From Kitasatospora sp. NBC_01250 (GTDB lineage Bacteria > Actinomycetota > Actinomycetes > Streptomycetales > Streptomycetaceae): a DNA stretch of 64,000 bases. The translations under genes and the position numbers were made by a program. The notes under the pieces were generated by a model. The model did no database searches and had not been told where the DNA came from. It was given only the letters and a program-made list of their open reading frames with translations. The DNA is taken from the NCBI RefSeq assembly GCF_036226465.1, contig NZ_CP108476.1:806001-870000 (forward strand). Reading direction: 5' to 3'. This document shows, piece after piece, positions 53,522 to 62,336 of this stretch (positions are counted from its first letter, which is position 1; the number at the start of each line of letters is the position of its first letter).

Positions 53522-56226
53522 GCCGCCATCTCCAGGACGCTGCACTCGTCGGGGAACATCTGCGCTGCCCGCAGCAGCGACAGTGGAGGTCGGTGCAGGA
53601 CCAGCCGTCGACCCTCACTTCTCAGAGCGCCGGCCGTGTGCACCAGTTGGGCGAGTGCCTCGACGTCGAGGAAGTCGGTCCCGCTCAGGTCGAGGTGCAC
53701 AACGGCAGCGGGAAGGCGGACCAGTGCGCCCAGAGCCGCCGTCAGGTACGCGCGCGAGTCCGGATCCGCATGACCGACCAGTTGTGCCCCCGCCCCCTCG
53801 CGCAGAGGGCGCACGTGGAGCGGAGGTGACACGGGCGGCGACGGAATCGGCTTCAGGACGCGGGAATCCTCGCCGAGGTGGCCGGGGACCACGTGCGTGC
53901 GGTGGGCGGCGATCGGCAGGGCCGCCGTACCGGCGATGTCCACGCGGCGATCGAACAGGCACAGCCCCGTCAGCGGAAGTTCCGCGAACACCTCTGATTC
54001 CAGGCGCAGTTCGTACTCCAGCAGTCGCTCCGCCCCCGGCACGCTCCTGGTGCACCAGTCCATCTCACCGCCGATCCGCAGGCCCGGGTAGCCCGCCGCC
54101 AGAGCGTCTTCGCAGGCCCGCCGCATCCCGGCGATCACCGTGTCCGGGTCGAAGGGCAGCTGTTGGAGGTAGGACTGCGAGGCACCCTGAACCGCCAGTT
54201 GGCCGCTCGCGAGCGCCGCGTCCACGTCCAGGCCCGCCGTCCCGAGCGCGTCCACCACGGCACGGGCCTGCGTACCGTCGGTGAAGTAGAGCACCCGCTC
54301 CCCCTTGGCCAGCCCCGCGCCGACGAAGGCGGTCACGGTCTCCGACCACTGTTGATCATCGCTGTAGACGCAGCATGCGTGGTCGCCTCGGGGCGGGTTG
54401 GTCAGTCCGGGGTGGGCTGGGGACACCTGCGGCTCCACGGTGGCGAGGGCCGTCGGCCGGCCGGTCCGGCCAGGTCCTGACAAACCTGCAAGAGCCAGGC
54501 TGGTCGCCGGCGCGCGGCGGTGTACGCGCGAGGCAGGTGCGAGCGCCGTCGGCGCCTTGCTGACCGACCGAGGTGCGGGCGCGCTCGGAGCCGTCCGCTG
54601 TGGCCGTTCGGCCTGCCGGGGTGCGGGCAGCGTGGCAGCGGGCACGCTGACGGCGAGCAGGGCGCGGTCGTCGGGGAACTCGGCGCCAGGCTGGTGATTC
54701 AGGAACAGGTCGCACAGGTGTGCGGCGCTGAGGCCGACGGTGGCTTCGGCGAGAGCGGTCAGGCGGTCGAGACCGACGTCCAGGCTCTCCCCGCGCCGTT
54801 CGATCAGCCCGTCGGTGTAGAGCAGGACGGTGTCGCCGCACTCCATGGCGACCTCTGCTTCGCAGTAGCGCGCTTCCGGTACCGGACCCACCGGGGGCGC
54901 CAGGGCCTGGTCGAGGTAGCGACTCTTGCCGTCGACGGTGATCAGGAGGGGCGGTGGGTGGCCGGCCCTGGCGTAACGAAGAGTGTGGGTACGGCGGTTG
55001 AGGACCAGGTAGCAGGCGGTGGCCATGAGGTCGGGGTGGTAGCGGCCGACGAAGTCGTTGAGCTCGTGCAGGACGTCGGCAGGGCGGTGGCCGCAGCGCA
55101 TGGCGATGCTGCGCAGGGCCGCGCTGATCTGGGCCATGGCGGCGGCCTCGGCCAGGCCGTGTCCTGCAACGTCCCCGATGGTGAGCCCGATGTGCTCCTC
55201 GTCGAGAAGGTGGACGTCGTACCAGTCGCCGCCGACCTTGACCTGGTTGGTCCCCGCCGCGTAGCAGCCGGCCAGGTCGAGGCCGGTGACGGGCGGAAGG
55301 CGCGGCAGCAGGCTCAGCTGCAGTCGCTCGGCGACGCGGTGCTCGTGCTCGTAGAGGCCGGCGCGGCGCACCGCCTGGGCGATCTGCTGGGCGACGGCGG
55401 TGAGGTGTTCGGGCGCGGGCCCGTCGTCGGGTCTGTGGTGCACGAGGAGGCCGCCCAGTTCCACGCCGTCCGCCTGGAGCAGGGCGTGGGCCGTGGTCGC
55501 GCCGTGGTCCCCCGCCACCCCGACGGAGTTCGCCCGATCAGGCGTGCGGGGGCTCCGCCGGTCGAGGTCGGTCCAGGTGTTTCCGGCCAGGGCGAACAGC
55601 GTGTCGTCCGGCTCCAGCGAGGGGATCAGTCGCCGCGAGTGCAGTTGCAGGTCCACTCCTGTCGCGTTGAGCGCCCCGGGCGCGGTCTGGTGGACCGCTT
55701 GGGCGACCTGGGCCAGGGTGGCGGCCGAGGCGAGGGCGGCGGTCAGCTGGTACAGGTGCTGAAGTCGGGCACGTCCGCTCTTCTCCGCGGCGAGCAGGCG
55801 CTCGCGTTCGGCTTCTGCCGCGCGGCGGTAGGCCACCTCGCGGTTGAGGGCTATCACTTGCTGGCTCAGGGCCACGAACTGGTCGGTATGGTCCAGCCGC
55901 GTCATGTGCAACTGCACGGCCGGCTGCGGGCCGTCCCACCAGATGGCGCGGGCGCCGTGGCAGCGAAAGCGCACCAGCTGACCGCCGGGATCCTTGACGG
56001 TCAGGGAACCGGGCAGCGGGTCGCCGCTGCGCAGCCAGTGGTTCATGTGCAGGCGCAGGAGATCGGAGTCCTCCGCGGCCAGGCCGAACAGGTCGGCGCC
56101 GGCGCGCAGATGGATGACGAAGCGGGTGGCGGCCGGATTCGCGGCAAGGATCTGCCCGTCCGCCGTACACAGGAGGACCGGGTTGGGCAGCAGCTTGGCG
56201 ATGGCCTGGAACAGGCCCAGACTCAT
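53518..56226 (-). CDS. Five-domain partner-switch protein: PAS-GAF-SpoIIE-MEDS-STAS
   Basis: 902 residues, ATG overlapping the stop of the upstream gene (ATGA). A PAS domain at about 1-115 (PNPVLLCTADGQILAANPAA) and a GAF domain at about 150-290 follow one another. The SpoIIE/PP2C phosphatase at about 305-530 keeps GGDWYDVHLL, GDVAGHGLAEAAAM, LYTDGLIERRG and FPDDRALLAV. A disordered Pro/Arg/Ala linker (about 535-605) leads to a MEDS sensory domain at about 610-780 (GDHACCVYSDDQQWSETV, RIGGEMDWC). A STAS domain at about 800-900 (VVHLDLSGTDFLDVEALAQL) contains Ser/Thr positions suitable for kinase phosphorylation. Phosphatase and its usual substrate (STAS) are thus in one chain, beside a MEDS kinase gene. 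Confidence 0.9.
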   Translation of the reverse strand: MSLGLFQAIAKLLPNPVLLCTADGQILAANPAATRFVIHLRAGADLFGLAAEDSDLLRLHMNHWLRSGDPLPGSLTVKDPGGQLVRFRCHGARAIWWDGPQPAVQLHMTRLDHTDQFVALSQQVIALNREVAYRRAAEAERERLLAAEKSGRARLQHLYQLTAALASAATLAQVAQAVHQTAPGALNATGVDLQLHSRRLIPSLEPDDTLFALAGNTWTDLDRRSPRTPDRANSVGVAGDHGATTAHALLQADGVELGGLLVHHRPDDGPAPEHLTAVAQQIAQAVRRAGLYEHEHRVAERLQLSLLPRLPPVTGLDLAGCYAAGTNQVKVGGDWYDVHLLDEEHIGLTIGDVAGHGLAEAAAMAQISAALRSIAMRCGHRPADVLHELNDFVGRYHPDLMATACYLVLNRRTHTLRYARAGHPPPLLITVDGKSRYLDQALAPPVGPVPEARYCEAEVAMECGDTVLLYTDGLIERRGESLDVGLDRLTALAEATVGLSAAHLCDLFLNHQPGAEFPDDRALLAVSVPAATLPAPRQAERPQRTAPSAPAPRSVSKAPTALAPASRVHRRAPATSLALAGLSGPGRTGRPTALATVEPQVSPAHPGLTNPPRGDHACCVYSDDQQWSETVTAFVGAGLAKGERVLYFTDGTQARAVVDALGTAGLDVDAALASGQLAVQGASQSYLQQLPFDPDTVIAGMRRACEDALAAGYPGLRIGGEMDWCTRSVPGAERLLEYELRLESEVFAELPLTGLCLFDRRVDIAGTAALPIAAHRTHVVPGHLGEDSRVLKPIPSPPVSPPLHVRPLREGAGAQLVGHADPDSRAYLTAALGALVRLPAAVVHLDLSGTDFLDVEALAQLVHTAGALRSEGRRLVLHRPPLSLLRAAQMFPDECSVLEMAA

Positions 56227-56780
56227 TCGACCACCCGCCCCGCGGCCGCGGCAGGTACCGGGGGCACGTCACCGAAGTACTCCCGCCCCAGGTCCTGTGC
56301 CGCGCCCGCCCCGGGAACCAGGTGCACGACGACGCGGCAGCCCGCAGCACCGCGCGCGATCGTCTCCACGAGTTCGACCTGCGCGTAGCCGAGGCTGCGG
56401 GCGGCGATGGTGCCGAAGACGTTGGAGGTCATCATGCAGATCGACTCGCGTCCGATCACCTTCTCCGCGAAGGGGCAGCTGCGGGTTCCGAGCACGATCC
56501 TCCGGTCGTCCTGCTCGATGATGTAGAAGTCCCCGTGGATGCGTTGCTTCAGGTCCACCAACACGTCTGCCACCTGCTCACGGGAGAGCCGCTCGACCGC
56601 GAGAGCGCGGGTGTACATGTCGTCGATGTGGGTACCGACGGTCTGCCCCACCAGGCTGATGTAGCCGGACGCCTCCTGGAGGCCGACGACCGACTCGAGC
56701 GAGGCGGCCAGTTCTCGCACCAGTGTTCGCAGGAAGATATCTCGGTCGAGGGGAATGTCGGCATCAGCCGCATGCGTCAT
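56223..56780 (-). CDS. Methanogen-output-domain (MOD1)-type sensor protein
   Basis: 185 residues from the ATG at 56780. After a helical N-terminus (DIFLRTLVRELAASLESVVG) comes a mixed domain with DVLVDLKQRIHGDFYIIEQD, TRSCPFAEKVIGRESICMMT and SNVFGTIAARSLGYAQVELV. The Cys-Pro-F and Cys-M-M residues suggest metal or redox binding. This layout corresponds to the methanogen output domain 1 family, which accompanies MEDS and GAF/PAS signalling proteins. It is the first gene of the three-gene coupled operon and probably supplies an input signal to the phosphatase fusion. The ligand is unknown. Confidence 0.75.
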   Translation of the reverse strand: MTHAADADIPLDRDIFLRTLVRELAASLESVVGLQEASGYISLVGQTVGTHIDDMYTRALAVERLSREQVADVLVDLKQRIHGDFYIIEQDDRRIVLGTRSCPFAEKVIGRESICMMTSNVFGTIAARSLGYAQVELVETIARGAAGCRVVVHLVPGAGAAQDLGREYFGDVPPVPAAAAGRVVE

Positions 56781-57038
56781 CTCTGGCTCCTGTCGCGTCC
56801 GGTCACAGCGGTTGCGCAACGTCACCGAGGGACGCACGTCGTTGTTCGGCGATCACCGCCTGCGCGTGGACCGCCTGCCCGCATACGCGGGTTTCAAGCG
56901 TGGACGGCTCGGGGGTGACGCTGGCCACGGCTGCCGGCGTCGAGCGAAGTCGGCAGCGCCCGCCACGACTCCGACTGGTGGCGGGGCCGTCGAAGACTGA
57001 GGGCGGGGCCGTCGACCAGGCCGAGGGCTGACGCCGGT
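56781..57038. other. Intergenic region upstream of the MOD1-SpoIIE-MEDS operon
   Basis: 258 bases with no convincing gene. It should contain the operon promoter, and the end of the TetR gene transcript points into it. I found no SigB-type GGGTA box with correct spacing and no strong hairpin. Confidence 0.4.
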
Positions 57039-57650
57039 TCAGCCCTGGGAGGCGGCCTCGGACGCGGCGCGGGTGAGGGTGACGGCCGTGTGCACGATGC
57101 TGACGACGGCCGCCTCGGGGTCGAGGCCGTGCAGGTCGGTGAGGCTGAACAGGGCCTCGGCGCTCACCACGACCGCCAGGTCGCGCTTGAGCTGGGCGAG
57201 GGCGGCGGGATCGGTGGCGCCGAGCGAGACGTCGAGGGGGGCGAGGGCACTGTCGATCAGGCCGAAGCGCAGGCCGGGGCGGGCGTTGGGCCGGCCCGGC
57301 CTGGTGATGGTCGCCGCGATCAGCGCCCGCACCACGCCCTGCCGGCTCTGCACGTGGCGCAGCAGGAACTCGGTGACGGCGGCGATGCGGACCACCGGGT
57401 CGTCGGAGTCGGCGACCGGCCGGAGCGCTTCCTCCGCACTGGGCAGCTGGTCGGCGATGGCCTCGCCCAACAGGCTGGCGAGGTCGGGGAAGTACCGGTA
57501 GGCCGTGGCCTCCGAGACCAGCGCGACCCTGGCGATCTCGGGCATCGTCACCTCGCGCCCGGTGGTGCTCAGTTCGGCCGCGGCCCGGACGATCGCGCCG
57601 CGGGTGCGGAGCTTCTGGTTGACGCGGCCTGCCGTCGGTTGTGCTGTCAC
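57039..57650 (-). CDS. TetR/AcrR-family transcriptional regulator
   Basis: 203 residues, GTG start behind GGAGGAG. The helix-turn-helix is at about residues 14-62: RGAIVRAAAELSTTGREVTM, EIARVALVSEATAYRYFPDL, with the usual AYRYF end of the recognition helix. The C-terminal ligand domain is helical with an RHVQSRQGVVRALIAATIT segment. It is divergent from the HelR-type gene with 253 bases between. The perfect 9-bp inverted repeat at 57774-57801 in that interval could be its operator. Ligand unknown; control of the flanking rifamycin-response gene is possible but HelR genes are usually governed through the rifamycin-associated element. Confidence 0.88.
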   Translation of the reverse strand: MTAQPTAGRVNQKLRTRGAIVRAAAELSTTGREVTMPEIARVALVSEATAYRYFPDLASLLGEAIADQLPSAEEALRPVADSDDPVVRIAAVTEFLLRHVQSRQGVVRALIAATITRPGRPNARPGLRFGLIDSALAPLDVSLGATDPAALAQLKRDLAVVVSAEALFSLTDLHGLDPEAAVVSIVHTAVTLTRAASEAASQG

Positions 57651-57773
57651 CGGTGCGCCCTCCTCCGCTGGATCGCTGATCCTGCGAGTCTACTACGCTC
57701 ACGCGACCGCACTCTCACAAAGAGGTCGAGAGCGGCAGCCCGGGCCGGCGGAACCCCCGCGGAAAACAGCAAC

Positions 57774-57801
57774 GGCAAGAGGGAGAAACCCACCTCTTGC
57801 C
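57774..57801. repeat. Perfect 9-bp inverted repeat, operator or hairpin candidate
   Basis: GGCAAGAGG (57774-57782) and CCTCTTGCC (57793-57801) enclose a 10-base loop, just upstream of TATAAC at 57812-57817. It could be an operator for the divergently encoded TetR protein or a hairpin. Confidence 0.5.
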
Positions 57802-57822
57802 ACTCTCAACTTATAACGCACA

Positions 57823-57845
57823 GGGGGCCTTGCGGCAAGGCCCCC
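57823..57845. promoter_or_regulatory. Rifamycin-associated element (RAE)-like palindrome
   Basis: A perfect palindrome with arms GGGGGCCTTGC and GCAAGGCCCCC around a single central G. It closely matches the 19-bp RAE consensus described upstream of rifamycin-inducible genes such as rph, rox and helR in actinomycetes. It lies 59 bases before the helR-like start codon and just after a TATAAC box. Confidence 0.85.
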
Positions 57846-57903
57846 CTGGGGGCGCAGAATCGCTGGCCGAGGCCAGCACCTGCGGAAACGGGAGATCCCC
57901 ACC

Positions 57904-60084
57904 ATGAACCCCTTGATCACCAGCGCGTTCGATCTTCCCGACCACCTCTCCCCCAAGGCCGACCCGGCGCTGATCGCCGGCGACGAGCAGCACTTCGCCG
58001 CCATCGCGGAGAGCCTCGGGCAGGCGATCGCCGAGCTCTCCGACCGGCTCGACGCCGAGCGCAGGGCGCCCGGCGGCAAGGGCCGCGAGGCGATGGACCG
58101 GGACCTGGAGATCCACCGGCTGACCGGCCGGCTCAGCGCCCTGCGCCGCTTCGGGCTGGACCTGTGCCTGGGACACATCGTCAGCGCGGACCACCCCGAG
58201 CCGGTCTACGTCGGCCGGCTCGGCCTCACCGACAGCACGGGCCGCCGCCTGCTGCTCGACTGGCGCTCCCCCGCGGCCGAGCCGTTCTTCGCCGCGACCC
58301 ACGCCGACCCGATGGGCCTGGTCAGCCGTCGCCGCTACCGCTGGACCCGCGGGCGGATCAACGACTACTGGGACGAGGTGTTCACCGCCGACCGCCTCGA
58401 AGGGCACGCCGCGCTCGACGACCAGTCCGCCTTCATCGCGAGCCTCGGCAGCACCCGCTCGCCCCGGATGCGCGACGTGCTCGCCACCATCCAGGCCGAC
58501 CAGGACGCCATCATCCGGGCGGGCTCACGAGGCGCCCTGGTCGTCGACGGCGGACCGGGCACTGGCAAGACCGTGGTCGCCCTGCACCGCTCCGCCTACC
58601 TGCTCTACTCCGACCCGCGCCTGGGGCAGCGCCGCGGCGGCGTACTGTTCGTCGGGCCGCACCAGCCCTACCTGGCCTACGTCGCCGACGTGCTGCCCAG
58701 CCTCGGCGAGGAGGGGGTGCGGACCTGCACCCTGCGCGACCTCGTCGCCGAGGGTGCGCAGGCGGCGGTCGAGGCCGACCCGGAGGTGGCGCGGCTGAAG
58801 TCGTCCGCCGGCATGGTCAAGGCGATCGAGAAGGCCGTCCGGTTCTACGAGGAGCCGCCCACCGAGGCGCTGACGGTCAGCACCTACTGGGCCGACCTGC
58901 GGGTGAGCGCCGAGGACTGGGCCGAGGCGTTCGACGCGCCGGGGCCGGGCACCCCGCACAACGAGGCGCGCGAGCAGGTCTGGGAGGAGCTGGTCTCGAT
59001 CCTGCTGGACCGGCTCGACGACGAGGCCGTCACGCCCGAACTGCTGCTGCGCGGGCTGCAGCGGGACCAGGACCTGGTCACCGCCCTCCACCGGGCCTGG
59101 CCGCTGATCGAGGCGGCCGACCTGGTCGGGGACCTCTGGACGGTGCCCGCCTACCTGCGGATGTGCGCGCCCTGGCTGGGCCCGGACGAGGTGCGCGCGC
59201 TGCGGCGCGCCAAGGCCGACGCGCAGGCCTGGACGGTCAGCGACCTGCCGCTGCTGGACGCGGCCCGCCAGCGCCTCGGCGACCCGCAGGCGGCCCGGCG
59301 CAAGCGCCGCCACGACGCCGCCATCGCCGCCGAGCGCGAGCGGATGGCCGGCGTCATCGACGACATCCTGTTGGCCGACGACGACGGCGAGGGCGCGGTG
59401 ACCATGCTGCGCGGGCGGGACCTGCAGGACAGCCTGATCGACGAGGGCGCACTGCCCGGCGCCGAACGGGACGCACTGGCCGGCCCGTTCGCGCACATCA
59501 TCGTCGACGAGGCGCAGGAACTGACCGACGCCGAATGGCAGATGCTGCTGCTGCGCTGCCCCTCCCGCAGCTTCACCATCGTCGGGGACCGCGCGCAGGC
59601 CCGGCACGGCTTCACCGAGTCGTGGCAGCAGCGCCTGGCGCGGATCGGGCTCGACCGGGTCGAGGTGACCTCGCTGAGCGTCAACTACCGCACGCCGGAG
59701 GAGGTGATGGCGCAGGCCGAGCCGGTGATCCGCGCCGTGCTCCCGGACGCCAACGTGCCGACCTCCATCCGCAGCAGCGGCATCCCCGTCGTGCACGCGG
59801 CGGTGGCGGAGCTGGACCCGATCCTGGCGGCCTGGCTCGCCGAGCACGCCGAGGGGACGGCCTGCGTCATCGTCGATCCGTCCCTCCAGGAGACGTTCCG
59901 CTCGGCGTTCCGGGAGAACGCACGGGTCCGGCTGCTGACGCCGGAGCTGTCCAAGGGGCTGGAGTTCGACCTGGTCGTCCTGATCGACCCGGAGAGCTTC
60001 GGCCAGGGCATCGAGGGCGCGGTCGACCGCTACGTCGCGATGACCCGGGCGACCCGCCAGCTCGTCGTCCTCACCAGCGGCTGA
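57904..60084 (+). CDS. helR: HelR-type RNA polymerase recycling helicase-like ATPase
   Basis: 726 residues, ATG start with GGGAG. SF1 (UvrD-like) motor: Walker A VVDGGPGTGKTVVALHRSAY (about residue 220), Walker B HIIVDEAQELTDAEWQMLLL, motif III FTIVGDRAQARHG, motif IV/V SVNYRTPEEVM and SKGLEFDLVVLIDPE, motif VI YVAMTRATRQLVVL. The N-terminal coiled coil (about 20-80) and the insertion between the ATPase halves are typical of HelD/HelR, which pull RNA polymerase off DNA and displace rifamycins. The RAE palindrome directly upstream supports the HelR assignment and predicts induction by rifamycins. Its 3' end overlaps the converging VOC gene by 14 bases. Confidence 0.9.
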   Translation: MNPLITSAFDLPDHLSPKADPALIAGDEQHFAAIAESLGQAIAELSDRLDAERRAPGGKGREAMDRDLEIHRLTGRLSALRRFGLDLCLGHIVSADHPEPVYVGRLGLTDSTGRRLLLDWRSPAAEPFFAATHADPMGLVSRRRYRWTRGRINDYWDEVFTADRLEGHAALDDQSAFIASLGSTRSPRMRDVLATIQADQDAIIRAGSRGALVVDGGPGTGKTVVALHRSAYLLYSDPRLGQRRGGVLFVGPHQPYLAYVADVLPSLGEEGVRTCTLRDLVAEGAQAAVEADPEVARLKSSAGMVKAIEKAVRFYEEPPTEALTVSTYWADLRVSAEDWAEAFDAPGPGTPHNEAREQVWEELVSILLDRLDDEAVTPELLLRGLQRDQDLVTALHRAWPLIEAADLVGDLWTVPAYLRMCAPWLGPDEVRALRRAKADAQAWTVSDLPLLDAARQRLGDPQAARRKRRHDAAIAAERERMAGVIDDILLADDDGEGAVTMLRGRDLQDSLIDEGALPGAERDALAGPFAHIIVDEAQELTDAEWQMLLLRCPSRSFTIVGDRAQARHGFTESWQQRLARIGLDRVEVTSLSVNYRTPEEVMAQAEPVIRAVLPDANVPTSIRSSGIPVVHAAVAELDPILAAWLAEHAEGTACVIVDPSLQETFRSAFRENARVRLLTPELSKGLEFDLVVLIDPESFGQGIEGAVDRYVAMTRATRQLVVLTSG

Positions 60085-60496
60085 AGAGCTGGGTCGGGTC
60101 GCTCAGTGCCTTGAACTCCAGGGCGTTGCCGGCCGGGTCGAGCAGGAACATGGTCCACTGCTCGGCCGGCAGCCCGGCGTAGCGCAGCGACGGCGCCATG
60201 ACGAACTCGGTCCCGGCCGCCGTCAGGCGCCCGGCCAGCTCCTGGAAGGCCGGCCCGCCCAGCACCAGCCCGAAGTGCGGCACCGGGACGCGGTGGCCGT
60301 CCACCGTGCCGTGCCCGGCGGGCTGCTGGCGGAGGCCGGGCACCAGGTGGGTGACCAGCTGGTGGCCGTGCAGGTCCCAGTCGACCCAGCCGTCGGTCGA
60401 GCGGCCCTCGGTCAGGCCGAGCAGGCCGCCGTAGAAGGCGCGGGCCGTCGTCAGGTCGTCGACCGGGATGGCGAGATGGAACGCGGGAGTGGTCAT
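60071..60496 (-). CDS. VOC-superfamily (glyoxalase-like) protein
   Basis: 141 residues from the ATG at 60496; a GTG three codons earlier is also possible. One beta-alpha-beta-beta-beta repeat pair is visible: FHLAIPVDDLTTARAFYGGL opens the N-terminal module and carries a metal-type histidine, VPHFGLVLGGPAFQELAGRL opens the second, and FLLDPAGNALEFKAL closes with the conserved DPxGNxxEFK of the family. Members include glyoxalases, dioxygenases and drug-binding resistance proteins. No neighbouring gene defines the substrate. It converges on helR. Confidence 0.88.
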   Translation of the reverse strand: MTTPAFHLAIPVDDLTTARAFYGGLLGLTEGRSTDGWVDWDLHGHQLVTHLVPGLRQQPAGHGTVDGHRVPVPHFGLVLGGPAFQELAGRLTAAGTEFVMAPSLRYAGLPAEQWTMFLLDPAGNALEFKALSDPTQLFSRW

Positions 60497-60655
60497 GGCC
60501 ACCACCTTGATCCGCCTCGTGTCCGGACGTCAACAGGCGAAGGGCACCTCCCGCGGCCTGCCCCGGGGGCCGCCGACCAGCCGTCGGAGTGGCGCGGTAC
60601 GGTACCGAGCCGGTTGATCGACATCCGGTTGATCGGCAACGGGGAACTGAGGAAC

Positions 60656-61240
60656 ATGATCCTGTCACGCGTGCCCAGAAGCCGTGCCGGGTGGCTGGCC
60701 CGGGCCTGGGTGGTGGTGGCGGCCGGGCTGATCGGGATGCTCCTGTTCGGCAGCAGCGTGCCGTTCGAACTCGGCTGGGCCGGCAAGCCGGGAAAGCTGA
60801 CCATCACCTCCTGCGAGACCACCGGCGAGGGCAAGGGCCGCCGCACCCAGTGCGCCGGCTCCTTCGCCTCGGACGACGGCACCGTGGTGGACGAGTACTA
60901 CGGCGACAACGGCGTCTACCCGGTGGGCAAGGTGCTGCGCCGCCAGCGGGAGAGCTCGCTGACCCTCGATCCGGTGGGCTGGGGCTCCGCCGCCCTGACC
61001 CTGAGCGCGGTGCTCGGCTCGCTGGCGGGCGTCGGTGTGGGCCTGCAGGCACTCTCCGCCGTCTCCCGGCGCCACCCCACCGACCGGCAGCGGGCCCAGC
61101 GCCCGCCGCTCGCCACCCGCCGGGGCACGCTCCACCCGCTCTCCCCGGCCATGCGCAGGCTCGAATGGACGGCCTGGGGCCTGATCGCGGCGAGCCTGGC
61201 GGGCGCGCTGGTGATGCTCGTCGTCGGCCTGCTGCTCTGA
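60656..61240 (+). CDS. Integral membrane protein with two membrane regions
   Basis: 194 residues, ATG start with GAGGAAC upstream. An N-terminal helix (LARAWVVVAAGLIGMLLFGS) is followed by an extracytoplasmic segment with two cysteines (TITSCETTGEGKGRRTQCAG) that could form a disulfide, then a helix around LTLSAVLGSLAGVGVGLQAL, a basic cytoplasmic loop (RRHPTDRQRAQRPPLATRRG) and a C-terminal helix. No family recognised. It stands alone between divergent and convergent neighbours. Confidence 0.7.
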   Translation: MILSRVPRSRAGWLARAWVVVAAGLIGMLLFGSSVPFELGWAGKPGKLTITSCETTGEGKGRRTQCAGSFASDDGTVVDEYYGDNGVYPVGKVLRRQRESSLTLDPVGWGSAALTLSAVLGSLAGVGVGLQALSAVSRRHPTDRQRAQRPPLATRRGTLHPLSPAMRRLEWTAWGLIAASLAGALVMLVVGLLL

Positions 61241-61257
61241 CGCCGGGTCCGGGGACC

Positions 61258-62253
61258 CTACGCCCAGGGCAGCGCGCTGCGGGTGCGCCAGTAGGCCTCG
61301 GCGGGCTCGGCGAGGGCGGCGAGTCCGGCCAGCTCGCCGGGGTCGAGCGCGAGCCCCGCGGCGCCCAGGTTGGAGGCCAGGTGCTCCAGGGTCGCCGCGC
61401 CGGAGAGCACGATGCCGGCCCACGGCTGGGCGGCGGCCACCGCCAGCGCGAGCGCGTCGCAGGAGGCGCCGGTGCGGGCGGCCAGCGAGCGCAGTGCGGC
61501 GGTGTCGGGGCCGGTGGCGTTGCGGTCGGCGAGGCGGCCGTTGGCCATGCCCTCCTTCACCACCACCAGCCAGCCCGCCGCGTGGGCCTCGGCCAGCGCG
61601 GGGGCGGCGGAGGTCTCCAGCAGGTTCCAGGTGGCCTGGACGGCGCTGAACAGCGGCCGCCCCTCCACCGTCACCGCCAGCGCCGCACGGATGGTCCGGG
61701 CCTGGGCCGGGCCGCTGGTCGACAGGCCGACCCGGACCCCCTGCCCGGCCAGCGCCGCCAGCCGGGCGTGCAGCACCGGGTCGGTCAGCGCCGGGCTGTC
61801 CGGAGTGACCGAGTGCACCAGGTAGACATCCAGGTGGCCACCCAGCAGCGCCCGGGTCTCCTGGACCTGACGGTCGAACACCGCCGCCGAGTGCTCCTTG
61901 ACCTCGTGCACCGGCACCCCCGAGGCCTGCCAGTCGGCGGTGTAGGTGTAGCCCCACTTGCTGCCCACGACACTGTCGGCGGCCGCCTCGGGCCGGGCCG
62001 CCAGCCACTCGGCCACGAACTCCTCGGCCCGGCCGTAGGACCGGGCGGTGTCGAAGTACCGCACCCCGGCGGCGTGCGCGGCGTCCAGCAGTGCGTGGGT
62101 GCGCTCGCGCAGCGCCGCCACACTGCGCTCGGCGGGCAGGTCGAGGTCCCGGCCGAGGGTGATGTAGCCGGGGCGCCCGACCGCGGCCGTCCCCAGGCCG
62201 AACCGTGTGATCGGCGAGCTGACGGAGCCTTCGGCGGCGGGTGCGGTCGGCAT
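61258..62253 (-). CDS. Aldo/keto reductase
   Basis: 331 residues, ATG start. Typical barrel enzyme: FGLGTAAVGRPGYITLG at the start, the catalytic aspartate and tyrosine in GVRYFDTARSYGRAEEFVAE (about residues 64-83), the catalytic lysine in VVGSKWGYTYTADW, and the histidine in VYLVHSVTPDSP. NADPH-binding residues would be in IVLSGAATLEHLASNL near the C-terminus. The family reduces aldehydes and ketones with NADPH. No pathway context is visible, as the neighbouring siderophore-uptake genes are separated by 83 bases. Confidence 0.9.
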   Translation of the reverse strand: MPTAPAAEGSVSSPITRFGLGTAAVGRPGYITLGRDLDLPAERSVAALRERTHALLDAAHAAGVRYFDTARSYGRAEEFVAEWLAARPEAAADSVVGSKWGYTYTADWQASGVPVHEVKEHSAAVFDRQVQETRALLGGHLDVYLVHSVTPDSPALTDPVLHARLAALAGQGVRVGLSTSGPAQARTIRAALAVTVEGRPLFSAVQATWNLLETSAAPALAEAHAAGWLVVVKEGMANGRLADRNATGPDTAALRSLAARTGASCDALALAVAAAQPWAGIVLSGAATLEHLASNLGAAGLALDPGELAGLAALAEPAEAYWRTRSALPWA

Positions 62254-62336
62254 GCTGGGCGTCCCTTCGGTCGTTTCCGCTGGTGGGCGGCCCCACCGGC
62301 ACCCGGAACCCTATCCGTCGCACCCGTCCCACCGGT

